64,000 nucleotides of DNA, from assembly GCA_016296575.1 (NCBI GenBank), contig JAEDJA010000008.1, positions 1 to 64,000 of the forward strand, given 5' to 3'. Source of the stretch: Treponema sp. (GTDB lineage Bacteria > Spirochaetota > Spirochaetia > Treponematales > Treponemataceae). The notes below the pieces were generated by a model. The model had not been told where the DNA came from and searched no databases. It saw nothing but the letters and a program-made list of their open reading frames with translations. Shown here piece after piece: positions 52,822-61,146 of this stretch. A program made the position numbers and the translations under genes. Position 1 is the first letter of the stretch. Each line of letters begins with the position of its first letter.

Positions 52822-54399
52822 ATGGACAATAAAAAAGAAATAATCGATGGTAACAGTGTTTTGGGTATTGAATTCGGTTCTACACGAATCAAGGCAGTAC
52901 TTATCAATTCTAATTTTGAACCAATTGCAGGCGGAAGTTTTACTTGGGAAAACCAGCTTGTTGATGGTATCTGGACATATGATTTAGACCTGATCCACAA
53001 AGGACTTCAGGAATGTTACGCTGATCTAAAAAAAGACGTAAACGAAAAATATGGTGTAACACTTAAAAAATTCAAAAGTGCCGGTATTTCTGCAATGATG
53101 CACGGATATCTTGCTTTTGATAAAGATGACAATCTTCTTGTTCCATTCAGAACATGGCGTAATACAATTACAGGACAGGCCTCTGCTGAACTTTCTGCCC
53201 TTTTCAACTTCCCTGTTCCTGAACGCTGGTCTATTTCTCACCTTTACCAGGCAATTCTGAATAAAGAAGAACATGTTTCTAAAATTTCAAATGTATATAC
53301 ACTTGCTGCTTATATTCACTACCGCCTTACTGGAAAAAAAGTTCTTGGCGTTGGTGATGCATCAGGTATGTTCCCTATCAATAAAGATGAAATGAACTAC
53401 AACTCAACTATGACAGCCAAGTTTGAAAAACTCATTTCTGAAAAAGGGCTCAACTACAAAATCAACGACATCTTCCCAAAAGTTTTGAACGCTGGTGAAG
53501 ATGCTGGTACACTTACTGCTGATGGTGCTAAATTCCTAGATCCTGCTGGTGATCTTGAAGCCGGCATTCCACTTTGTCCTCCAGAAGGTGATGCAGGCAC
53601 TGGTATGGTTGGAACTAACTCTTGTAAAGTTGGTACTGGAAATATTTCTGCTGGAACTTCAATTTTCTCAATGGTAGTTCTGGAAAAAGATCTGGCCAAA
53701 GTATATCCTGGAATCATTGATGTAGTTACTACTCCAGATGGAAGTCCTGTTGCCATGGTTCACTGCAACAACTGTACCGGTGAACACAACAACTGGATTA
53801 ATCTTTTTAAGGAAGTTTGTAATACTCTTGGATTTGAACCATCAATGAAAGACCTTTACGACAAGCTTCTTGGAAAATCAATTGAAGGTGATAAAGATGT
53901 AGGTGGGCTTCTCGCTTACAACTATCTTTCTGGTGAAACAATTACAGGATTCAACTCAGGTCGTCCTCTTTTTGTACGTTCTGAAAACTGTAATTTCAAT
54001 CTTGCAAACTTTATGCGTGCCCAGATGTTTACATCTCTTGGTGCAAATCGTGCCGGTATGGATATTCTTTTTGATGAAAATGTAAAAATTACCAGCATGA
54101 CAGGTGCCGGCGGATACTTCAAAACTGATGCTGGTCTTAAATTCATGGCTGCATCAATTCATACACCTGTTTCTGCTATGGAAACTGCAGGCGAAGGCGG
54201 ACCTTGGGGTATGGCAATTCTTGCTTCTTACCTTGGTGCAGGATGTACTCTTGATGAATACCTTGAAAAGAAAGTATTTGTTACCTGTAAAAAAACAACA
54301 GCTGAAGTTGAAAAAGACCTGGAAGAAAGCTTCAATATCTTCTATGAAAACTACAAAAAAGGTCTTGCTGTAGAACGTGCAGCTGTAGAAAATCTGTAA
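52822..54399 (+). CDS. FGGY-family carbohydrate kinase, probable L-ribulokinase
   Basis: About 525 residues of the FGGY fold: an N-terminal ATPase half beginning LGIEFGSTRIKAVLI and a C-terminal half with SMTGAGGYFKTDAGLKFMA and AMETAGEGGPWGMAILASYL. It resembles a long ribulokinase-like branch rather than glycerol kinase. The next gene is an AraD-type epimerase, which acts on L-ribulose 5-phosphate, so phosphorylation of L-ribulose is the most economical reading. araA and sugar transporters are not in the window. I choose ATG 52822 rather than TTG 52816 because the near-consensus promoter places the transcript start on that ATG. Confidence 0.75.
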   Translation: MDNKKEIIDGNSVLGIEFGSTRIKAVLINSNFEPIAGGSFTWENQLVDGIWTYDLDLIHKGLQECYADLKKDVNEKYGVTLKKFKSAGISAMMHGYLAFDKDDNLLVPFRTWRNTITGQASAELSALFNFPVPERWSISHLYQAILNKEEHVSKISNVYTLAAYIHYRLTGKKVLGVGDASGMFPINKDEMNYNSTMTAKFEKLISEKGLNYKINDIFPKVLNAGEDAGTLTADGAKFLDPAGDLEAGIPLCPPEGDAGTGMVGTNSCKVGTGNISAGTSIFSMVVLEKDLAKVYPGIIDVVTTPDGSPVAMVHCNNCTGEHNNWINLFKEVCNTLGFEPSMKDLYDKLLGKSIEGDKDVGGLLAYNYLSGETITGFNSGRPLFVRSENCNFNLANFMRAQMFTSLGANRAGMDILFDENVKITSMTGAGGYFKTDAGLKFMAASIHTPVSAMETAGEGGPWGMAILASYLGAGCTLDEYLEKKVFVTCKKTTAEVEKDLEESFNIFYENYKKGLAVERAAVENL

Positions 54400-54411
54400 T
54401 AAGAGGAAAAT

Positions 54412-55128
54412 ATGTACGAGGATATTAAACAGGCTGCTTACGAAGCCAATATGCTTATTCCTGCCAACAATCTGGCACTTTACACATGGGGAAACGTTTC
54501 TGCTTTTGATAAAGATAAAGCTGTTTTTGCCATTAAACCAAGTGGAGTTCCATACCCAGAGCTTACTCCAGACAGTATGGTTATTGTGGATGTTGAAGGA
54601 AAAAAAGTTGAAGGAAAACTGAATCCTTCTTCTGATACACCAACACATGCTGTTCTTTACAAGGTTTTTGGCCTTGAAAAAGGAGCAGAAATTGGAGGAA
54701 TTATCCATACACATTCAACATTTGCTGTTTCCTGGGCACAGGCATGTAAATCAGTTCCTCTTTATGGTACTACACATGCTGATCACCTTCAGAAAGACAT
54801 TCCATGTACACCTTACCTTTCTGAAGCTGCAGTAAAATCAGCTTACGAACTGGAAACTGGACTTCAAATCATCAAATATTTTGAGGAAAAAGGACTTAAT
54901 CCTTCTGAAGTAAACATGGTTTTGTGTGGTGGACATGGACCTTTTGCATGGGGTAAAAACGCTGATAAAGCAGTTTACAATGGTACTGTTCTGGAAGAAA
55001 TCTGTAAAATGGCAACATTTACAAGATTAAACGGGGCCTCCCTGGATGACAGACTCCCAGAATACATCATTAATAAACATTATGAGCGAAAACACGGTCC
55101 AAATTCTTACTACGGACAGGGAAAATAA
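54412..55128 (+). CDS. araD: L-ribulose-5-phosphate 4-epimerase (class II aldolase family)
   Basis: A 238-residue zinc enzyme. Phosphate-binding residues are in TWGNVSAFD and AIKPSGVPY; zinc ligands are the histidines of IIHTHSTFAVSWAQA and the later GGHGPFAWG; the catalytic-site motif YGTTHADHL is intact. It converts L-ribulose 5-phosphate to D-xylulose 5-phosphate, feeding arabinose into the pentose phosphate pathway. UlaF and SgbE are close relatives with the same chemistry. Ribosome-binding site AAGAGGAAAA; 12 bases behind the kinase. Ends at a strong terminator. Confidence 0.9.
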   Translation: MYEDIKQAAYEANMLIPANNLALYTWGNVSAFDKDKAVFAIKPSGVPYPELTPDSMVIVDVEGKKVEGKLNPSSDTPTHAVLYKVFGLEKGAEIGGIIHTHSTFAVSWAQACKSVPLYGTTHADHLQKDIPCTPYLSEAAVKSAYELETGLQIIKYFEEKGLNPSEVNMVLCGGHGPFAWGKNADKAVYNGTVLEEICKMATFTRLNGASLDDRLPEYIINKHYERKHGPNSYYGQGK

Positions 55129-55136
55129 GTTATAAT

Positions 55137-55178
55137 AAAGGAGATGTTTAAAAAGATTTAACAACATCTCCTTTTTTT
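55137..55178 (+). terminator. Terminator of the kinase-araD operon
   Basis: AAAGGAGATGTT (55137-55148) pairs perfectly with AACATCTCCTTT (55163-55174), 14-base loop, and the T-run ends at 55178. The recO ATG follows on the next base, so the hairpin occupies the whole leader of recO. Confidence 0.9.
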
Positions 55179-55937
55179 ATGAACCGTAATTTTTCAAGTG
55201 AAGCAGTAATTCTTTCTCTTTCTCCTTTGGGTGAAAATAATACCTTGGTGACAATGCTTACCAAAGAACGAGGTATTTATAAGGCTTGTCTTTATGGAGG
55301 ACCTAAATCCAAACTAAGATCCTTATGCGCACCATTTAACTACGGAACCATATTTATTTACGAAAACACCGAAAAAAATCAGAATAAAATTAGTGATTTT
55401 GACGTAAAAAATTTTCACATGAGTTTTTCACAAAATCTATTCAAAACCTATGCAGCAAACCTCGCCTGTGAAATTGCCATTAAAACTGAATGTGGTGGCG
55501 ACAACAGACTTTTCTGGCCTTTAATCATATCATTTTTAGACGGAATGGAGCTTTCTACCGAAATGCAAAGCCGTGCCGGTCTGTTACGATTTTTGTGGCG
55601 ATTCATAAAAAATTCCGGACTCATGCCTCAGCTTGAAAACTGCAGTTCCTGTGAAAATACTGTTTCTAAAAATCAGCTTTCCTATTATAATGTTAATGAA
55701 AACTCTTTTATGTGCAGTGATTGCGCGGAAGGACATGGTTCCCAGCATCTTCTGCCTGTAAAATACCAGGGACTCATGTATTTATGGGCCTGTGCTAATC
55801 TTGATCCTCAGAAAGCCAGAAATTATCCACTGGATGAAGAAGCTTTTAATCAGATCAGGGTTATTATCTATGAAATGACTAAACTCACCTGCTCTGCCAG
55901 GCTGAACACTCTTGAAATTGGGATGGGAATTTTATGA
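55179..55937 (+). CDS. recO: RecO, recombination mediator
   Basis: A 252-residue RecO that helps load RecA with RecR at gaps. The N-terminal OB fold starts RNFSSEAVILSLSPLGEN, and a zinc finger is present, CSSCENTVSK with CSDCAEG (C-x2-C then C-x2-C). Its start codon touches the T-run of the upstream terminator, so it has no ribosome-binding site in the usual place and must rely on read-through or a start I do not recognise. It overlaps the following gene by four bases. Confidence 0.88.
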   Translation: MNRNFSSEAVILSLSPLGENNTLVTMLTKERGIYKACLYGGPKSKLRSLCAPFNYGTIFIYENTEKNQNKISDFDVKNFHMSFSQNLFKTYAANLACEIAIKTECGGDNRLFWPLIISFLDGMELSTEMQSRAGLLRFLWRFIKNSGLMPQLENCSSCENTVSKNQLSYYNVNENSFMCSDCAEGHGSQHLLPVKYQGLMYLWACANLDPQKARNYPLDEEAFNQIRVIIYEMTKLTCSARLNTLEIGMGIL

Positions 55938-57289
55938 GAGCGACAGATATTATTTTAAAAAAACGCGGCACTTTTGTCACAGAAAACGGAAAAAGAATTC
56001 TTAAAAACTCTGAACCACTTACAAAAGAAGAAATTGACTTCATGATAAAAGGATGCACTGACGAAAGCATTCCTCAGTATCAGTTGAGTTCATGGCTCAT
56101 GTCCATTTTTTTTAACGGCATGACATTTGAAGAAACAGCATATCTTACCCAGAGCATGCTTTATTCAGGTGACGTAATTGACCTCCATAAGTCAAATCTT
56201 TTTCCAAAAAACACTGTATTCGTTGATAAGCATTCCACAGGTGGTGTTGGTGATAAGATTTCTTTACCCCTAGCACCCATTGTAGCAGCCTGTGGATTAA
56301 AAGTTCCAATGATGAGTGGACGTGCCCTAGGTCATACAGGTGGAACTTTGGATAAACTTGAATCAATAAAAGGCTACAATGTAAATCTTACAGAAGAAAA
56401 ATTTACACAGCTTATCAATAAAACCGGTTTTGCCATGACAGGACAGACTATAAAAATTGCTCCTGCAGATAGAATTCTTTATGCTCTCCGTGATGTTACC
56501 GGCACTGTTGAATCTGTACCGCTTATTACCGCCAGTATTCTTTCGAAAAAAGTTGCAGAAGGTAGTGATGCATTGGTATTTGACGTAAAATACGGCAGTG
56601 GAGCCTTTATGAAATCCAAGGAAGATGCTGAAACTCTTGCAACCAGCCTTGTTAATACAGTAAAGGCTATGGGGAAAAATGCAACAGCATTTCTTACAGA
56701 TATGAACACTCCTCTTGGCATGAAAATTGGTAACTTCCTCGAAATTGAAGAAACAATTGACTGTCTTATGAATAATGGACCTGCCGATATTATGACACTT
56801 ACCCTGACTCTGGGTGCAGAAATGCTTGTTCTTGGAAAGATAGCAAAAAATACGGAAGAAGGTCTTGAAATGTGCCGCAAGGTAGTTTCAAACGGAAAAG
56901 CACTTGAAGCTTTCCTTGAAAATGTAAAAGACCAGGGTGGAGATCCTGAACTTCTTTTAAAAGAAAAAGATGTACGTCGTTCAGCATTCCACTACACTTT
57001 TACGGCAGAAAAAGACGGCTATATTTCCATGGAAAGTTATCTTATTGGAATTGCAGGGGTTGCGCTTGGCGTTGGACGAACAAAAACAACAGATCCTGTT
57101 TGTCCTGATGCAGGAATGATATTGTTCAAAAAAACCGGAGATTTTGTAAAAAAAGGTGAACCGGTAATGGAAGTTTACGGAAAGGATGAAGACTGTCTTT
57201 CTGAAAGCAAAACAATTCTTTTAAAAGCGGTAAGCTACACAGATAAAAAACCGGAAACAAATCCTCTCATTTACAAGGTAATTAAATAA
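55934..57289 (+). CDS. Pyrimidine-nucleoside (thymidine) phosphorylase
   Basis: A 451-residue enzyme that splits thymidine or uridine with phosphate. Family motifs: VDKHSTGGVGDKISLPLAPI (phosphate and dimer contact), MSGRALGHTGGTLDKLESI (the signature), and VFDVKYGSGAFMKSKEDA. The C-terminal domain is complete. A few residues separate thymidine phosphorylase DeoA from the broader Pdp enzymes and I cannot decide from motifs alone. Ribosome-binding site GGGATGGGAA inside recO. With surE and the pentose genes it may return nucleoside sugar to central metabolism. Confidence 0.93.
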   Translation: MRATDIILKKRGTFVTENGKRILKNSEPLTKEEIDFMIKGCTDESIPQYQLSSWLMSIFFNGMTFEETAYLTQSMLYSGDVIDLHKSNLFPKNTVFVDKHSTGGVGDKISLPLAPIVAACGLKVPMMSGRALGHTGGTLDKLESIKGYNVNLTEEKFTQLINKTGFAMTGQTIKIAPADRILYALRDVTGTVESVPLITASILSKKVAEGSDALVFDVKYGSGAFMKSKEDAETLATSLVNTVKAMGKNATAFLTDMNTPLGMKIGNFLEIEETIDCLMNNGPADIMTLTLTLGAEMLVLGKIAKNTEEGLEMCRKVVSNGKALEAFLENVKDQGGDPELLLKEKDVRRSAFHYTFTAEKDGYISMESYLIGIAGVALGVGRTKTTDPVCPDAGMILFKKTGDFVKKGEPVMEVYGKDEDCLSESKTILLKAVSYTDKKPETNPLIYKVIK

Positions 57290-57300
57290 GGAAATCCGGC

Positions 57301-59427
57301 ATGAAATTTAATAAAAAAGCAGTCACAAAAGCACAGATTGACCCAATTTGTGAAAAATTCAAAATTGACCCAATATTAGCCTCGATTTTTGTACGCCGGG
57401 GTATTACCCAAGGTCCAGATTTGTTTTATTTTCTGGACAACGACATTCATTTTGAACACAATCCTTTTCTTTTTACTCAGATGGAAGATGCGGTAGAACG
57501 AATAATGGCCGCAAAAGAGGAAGAAGAAAAAATAATGATTTTTGGTGATCGTGATGTAGACGGCATTACAAGTACGGCAATTCTATATAATTATATGAAA
57601 AGAGCAGGATTCGATGTTTCTTATCGAGTTCCCAATGGTGATGAGCCTTATGGTCTTTCCATTCAGGCGGTAGAGGATTTTGCTGCAACAAACGGAACTT
57701 TAATTATTACCGTTGACTGCGGTATTTCCTGTTACGAAGAAGTAGAAAAAGCTAACTCACTTGGAATTGATGTCATCGTTACAGACCATCATAATCCACC
57801 TGAAAAAATTCCAAATGCATTTGCAATTCTTGATGCTAAAATTGAAGGTGAAGAATATCCTTACAAAGAAATATCTGGAGCTGCAGTTGCTTATAAGCTT
57901 GTTTCCGCTTTAAGATTTGCACAAAGTTCACTTTTTAAAGCCGATATTTGCCTTTTAAATATTGAAGAAGTAAATGGCACATTTGAAATCACCGTGCTAA
58001 AGGTTCGCAATCATACAAAATACAAGATTATCAAAGAGATTATTGTTCCTGGACAAACCTATTTTACAGACACAAGACTTCCTCTGTTTCTAGGTTCCAA
58101 TTACATCTATGTTTGGGACAGCCGAGATACAATTGGCAAAATGAAAGCTTTATTTGGAAATGGAATTGATTTTTCCTTTATGGACCTTAAATCTGAAAGT
58201 TCAAAAATCTGGCCTGCTTTTGCTTCAAAAAGTCTTGCTCAACTAAAAGACATTTCAAAATCCTCAAGATTCGGCATGTGTCATAACACCGAAATTGAAG
58301 CACTTTTCAATATCTACATTACTTATGCCAATTATATGCTTTCGGTAAATGACAAAAATCTGGAAGCTTGCAGAACTGAAGAACTCCAGCTGGTAGGTAT
58401 TGCCGCCATGGCTGATATTATGCCAATGCGTAATGAAAACAGACTTTTTGTAAAAAGCTGTGTAAAAAGCATAAAAGATGGTAAAGCCATTCCCGCTCTT
58501 GCAGTACTTCTTTCAAAATTGAAATTAAATTTCCAGAATCTTTCGGCACAGGAGCTTGCCTGGGTGTTGAATCCCTGCTTAAATGCTGCAGGCCGCTTGG
58601 GAAAAACTGATTTAGCACTGGAACTCCTGGTTACTGAAGATCCCAAACGACGGGAAATTCTTGCAGAAGAGCTTCTTCAGCTTAATGAAGAACGAAAAAA
58701 ACTTGTTAATGATGCACTTTATGTTACAAAATCAAAGGCAGAAGAATCCATTTCCAAAACGGAAGGAAAAATGATTATTGTGGCAGACCAGTCCATCAAT
58801 AAAGGAATAACAGGTCTTCTCGCCGGAAGATTCTTAAATGAATACAACGTACCTTCCATTGCACTTACAAAAAATGATGGAATATGGGCAGGTTCCATGC
58901 GCTCAACTGAAAATGTAATCGCTACAGATTTTCTAAAAGACTTTGGAGATGATTTTTTTGTTGCTTACGGTGGACATAATGCAGCAGCTGGTTTTTCTTT
59001 TTCTGAGGATAAATTTGATCAGTTTATGGAAACTACACTTAAACTTTGCAGAACCTTTGATTCAGAAAAAAAGGAAACCGTACTTAACATCGATGCAGAA
59101 ATTCCACCAGAATACCTGACACCTGCTATTCTTGATACGGTAAAGCTTTTTGAACCATTCGGAAATGATAATGAAGAACTAGTTTTCTATTCACCAAAAT
59201 TAAAAATCATTGATTCCAGAGTTATGGGAACACAAAACCAGCATCTGAAAGTTACCTTGGACTGTGGAAAACATAAATTCCCTGCCCTTTTCTGGAATGC
59301 TGCCGATAAATTAAACAGAGATTTTTCTTTGGGCGATGAAGTTTCAGTTTTGTACAACATGAATGAGAATTTTTTTAATGGAACTGTTACCCCACAAATT
59401 ATAGTCAAAGATTTATGGAGAAGCTAA
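57301..59427 (+). CDS. recJ: RecJ-like single-strand DNA exonuclease with insert
   Basis: A 708-residue DHH-family exonuclease. Metal ligands: D83-R-D-V-D87 (IFGDRDVDGITS, family DYDADG), the aspartate in IITVDCGIS, and the D162-H-H motif (TDHHNPP). The DHHA1 half shows GITGLLAGRFLNEY and FVAYGGHNAAAGFSF. An insert of roughly 110 residues (about 205-320, including VLKVRNHTKYKIIKEI) separates the DHH core from the rest and matches nothing I recognise; it accounts for the length over about 575 residues in E. coli. Ribosome-binding site AAGGA. Stop overlaps the next start. Confidence 0.88.
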   Translation: MKFNKKAVTKAQIDPICEKFKIDPILASIFVRRGITQGPDLFYFLDNDIHFEHNPFLFTQMEDAVERIMAAKEEEEKIMIFGDRDVDGITSTAILYNYMKRAGFDVSYRVPNGDEPYGLSIQAVEDFAATNGTLIITVDCGISCYEEVEKANSLGIDVIVTDHHNPPEKIPNAFAILDAKIEGEEYPYKEISGAAVAYKLVSALRFAQSSLFKADICLLNIEEVNGTFEITVLKVRNHTKYKIIKEIIVPGQTYFTDTRLPLFLGSNYIYVWDSRDTIGKMKALFGNGIDFSFMDLKSESSKIWPAFASKSLAQLKDISKSSRFGMCHNTEIEALFNIYITYANYMLSVNDKNLEACRTEELQLVGIAAMADIMPMRNENRLFVKSCVKSIKDGKAIPALAVLLSKLKLNFQNLSAQELAWVLNPCLNAAGRLGKTDLALELLVTEDPKRREILAEELLQLNEERKKLVNDALYVTKSKAEESISKTEGKMIIVADQSINKGITGLLAGRFLNEYNVPSIALTKNDGIWAGSMRSTENVIATDFLKDFGDDFFVAYGGHNAAAGFSFSEDKFDQFMETTLKLCRTFDSEKKETVLNIDAEIPPEYLTPAILDTVKLFEPFGNDNEELVFYSPKLKIIDSRVMGTQNQHLKVTLDCGKHKFPALFWNAADKLNRDFSLGDEVSVLYNMNENFFNGTVTPQIIVKDLWRS

Positions 59428-60386
59428 TGAAAAAAATTATGCTTGCAATTCTTATTTTGAACTCTTTTTTACTTTTTGCCGCTACAGGAAATTTTCAAAG
59501 TGAAAATTATTCACTGAGTGTAAAATATAATGAGATTCTAGTGCCTGGAGATGCGGTTTTTGTACGCATGAATTTTATTCAGAACAGTAAACAGAAAAGA
59601 AATCTTAAAGCTCCGGAAAAAAATGCAGTTCTAAAGCTGTATAACGGAAAGAAAGCTGTAGAACAAGCCACTTTTTATTCTCTTGGTAAAACTAAAAAAT
59701 CCGTAAATGACATGCTTTGTGGAATTCCTCTTTCTCCATGGCTTAGCGAAGGAGATTATTCACTTAAAATCATTTTTGATGACGGAACTGAAACTAAGGA
59801 ATTTAATCTTCCTGTTATTTTCCAGAATCGAAGCTGGAATACAGAAATTCTTGATTTGGATGAATCAAACAGTGCCATTAAAACAGATTCTTCTCCTGCA
59901 AGAACTTCTCAGATCAATACATTGAATGAAATCCTTGAAACAACTATTTTTTCAGATGTTTATTCGCTAAAAAAATGGGTTCCTCCAACAGATTCTACAC
60001 GATACACCGCTTATTATGGTGACAGAAGAACTTATAGATATACTAACGGGAAATCATCAACAAGCCTCCATTACGGAAATGATTACGGGATTCCCACTGG
60101 AAGTGATGTGACTGCCTGTGCGGATGGTAAAGTTGTTATGGCAGAAAACCGTATTTCCACTGGCTGGAGCGTAGTTATTGAACATCTTCCAGGACTTTAC
60201 AGCCTTTATTACCATATGGATTCACTTTGTGTTAAAGAAGGAGAAATGGTAAAAGCTGGAGAGCTAATTGGAAAATCAGGATCAACAGGATTAGCCACTG
60301 GACCTCATCTGCATTGGGAAGTTCGCCTTAACATGTGTGCAGTACGACCTGAATTCTTCCTTGATGATTTTACTTTTTCCGAGTAA
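59427..60386 (+). CDS. M23 (LytM/LysM-type) peptidoglycan endopeptidase, exported
   Basis: About 319 residues from the ATG at 59427, which overlaps the recJ stop (TAATG) and has GGAG upstream. Signal peptide MKKIMLAILILNSFLLFAA. The N-terminal 190 residues are a beta-rich region of unknown kind. The catalytic M23 domain (about 200-310) has both zinc motifs: H-x3-D in SLHYGNDYGIP and HLHWEV, plus YYHMDSLCV. It is therefore predicted to cut peptide cross-links in the periplasm, in cell growth or division. Translational coupling to recJ is by position only; no functional tie is evident. Confidence 0.88.
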   Translation: MKKIMLAILILNSFLLFAATGNFQSENYSLSVKYNEILVPGDAVFVRMNFIQNSKQKRNLKAPEKNAVLKLYNGKKAVEQATFYSLGKTKKSVNDMLCGIPLSPWLSEGDYSLKIIFDDGTETKEFNLPVIFQNRSWNTEILDLDESNSAIKTDSSPARTSQINTLNEILETTIFSDVYSLKKWVPPTDSTRYTAYYGDRRTYRYTNGKSSTSLHYGNDYGIPTGSDVTACADGKVVMAENRISTGWSVVIEHLPGLYSLYYHMDSLCVKEGEMVKAGELIGKSGSTGLATGPHLHWEVRLNMCAVRPEFFLDDFTFSE

Positions 60387-60418
60387 TTAAAACGAATTTC
60401 TTTTATGCCGACAGATTT

Positions 60419-61132
60419 TTATTTCTGCTTTAAAAATCTGTCCAAAAGAATTTTATTTCCTCTCTGCTCTTTTTTTATGCTTTTAGCAAGGTAAGCTTCA
60501 ATTTTTTCGTTAGATCCAGCAACAAGAATGTGACAATCTTTTGTGAAAATAAAATCAGGCCCAGAAATTGGAAGAAGCTCCTGTTCATTACAACTTCGGC
60601 AGGCTATTACATTCAGATTGTATTTCTGGCGTATTCCACTGTTCTTCAAAGATAAGCCTTCCAGTTCATCAAGAATTTCAACCTCGGCAATACTAAAATC
60701 TGATGAAAACTGCATGTAGTTGCAAAGCTGTTTTGAAATCAATAAGGGTGTGATTCTTTTTGCGGCTTCAAGTTCAGGATAAATTACCTGTGTAGCACCT
60801 GCCATGGTAAGAAGCTCTCCGTGGGTGTCAGACTGAGTTTCTACAATAATATTTTTAATTCCCATCTGATGTAGATAATGAGTTGCAAGAATTGAAGGTT
60901 CAAGATTATTGTCAAAATCCAAAATTGCTGCATCCACATTCTGAGGAATAATTTTTACAAAAGCCTCTTTATTGATTACATCAGTTATATAGGAAACCTT
61001 TGCCTTGCTTTTATATTTTTCAATCTTTTCTGAATCTTTATCTACAATAATAATTTCAGACCCAACGGCAGACAGTTCTTCAAGCATTCTGATTCCAAAA
61101 GCACCAAGTCCTATAATTGCAATCTGCAGCAT
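60419..61132 (-). CDS. KtrA/TrkA-type potassium channel regulator (RCK)
   Basis: About 237 residues: a single RCK_N Rossmann domain (IAIIGLGAFGIRMLEEL, then IIIVDKDSEKIEKYK) and an RCK_C domain after residue 150. E. coli TrkA has two such pairs, so the length fits KtrA. It gates the partner KtrB in response to nucleotides. I prefer the ATG at 61132 over the GTG at 61138 because GAGGTGG then lies at the right distance. It follows the ktrB-like gene by 14 bases. A 10-base inverted repeat overlaps its stop (60412-60440) without a T-run. Confidence 0.88.
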   Translation of the reverse strand: MLQIAIIGLGAFGIRMLEELSAVGSEIIIVDKDSEKIEKYKSKAKVSYITDVINKEAFVKIIPQNVDAAILDFDNNLEPSILATHYLHQMGIKNIIVETQSDTHGELLTMAGATQVIYPELEAAKRITPLLISKQLCNYMQFSSDFSIAEVEILDELEGLSLKNSGIRQKYNLNVIACRSCNEQELLPISGPDFIFTKDCHILVAGSNEKIEAYLAKSIKKEQRGNKILLDRFLKQK

Positions 61133-61146
61133 AACCACCTCTTTTT

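Noticed and set aside
54154..54714. 186-codon open frame on the minus strand
   Set aside because: Antisense to the FGGY kinase and araD, spanning their junction. Its cysteine- and phenylalanine-rich translation is typical of a shadow frame.
60412..60440. Inverted repeat CAGATTTTTA/TAAAAATCTG as a terminator
   Set aside because: The stem is AT-rich, overlaps the KtrA stop codon, and no T-run follows on either strand.
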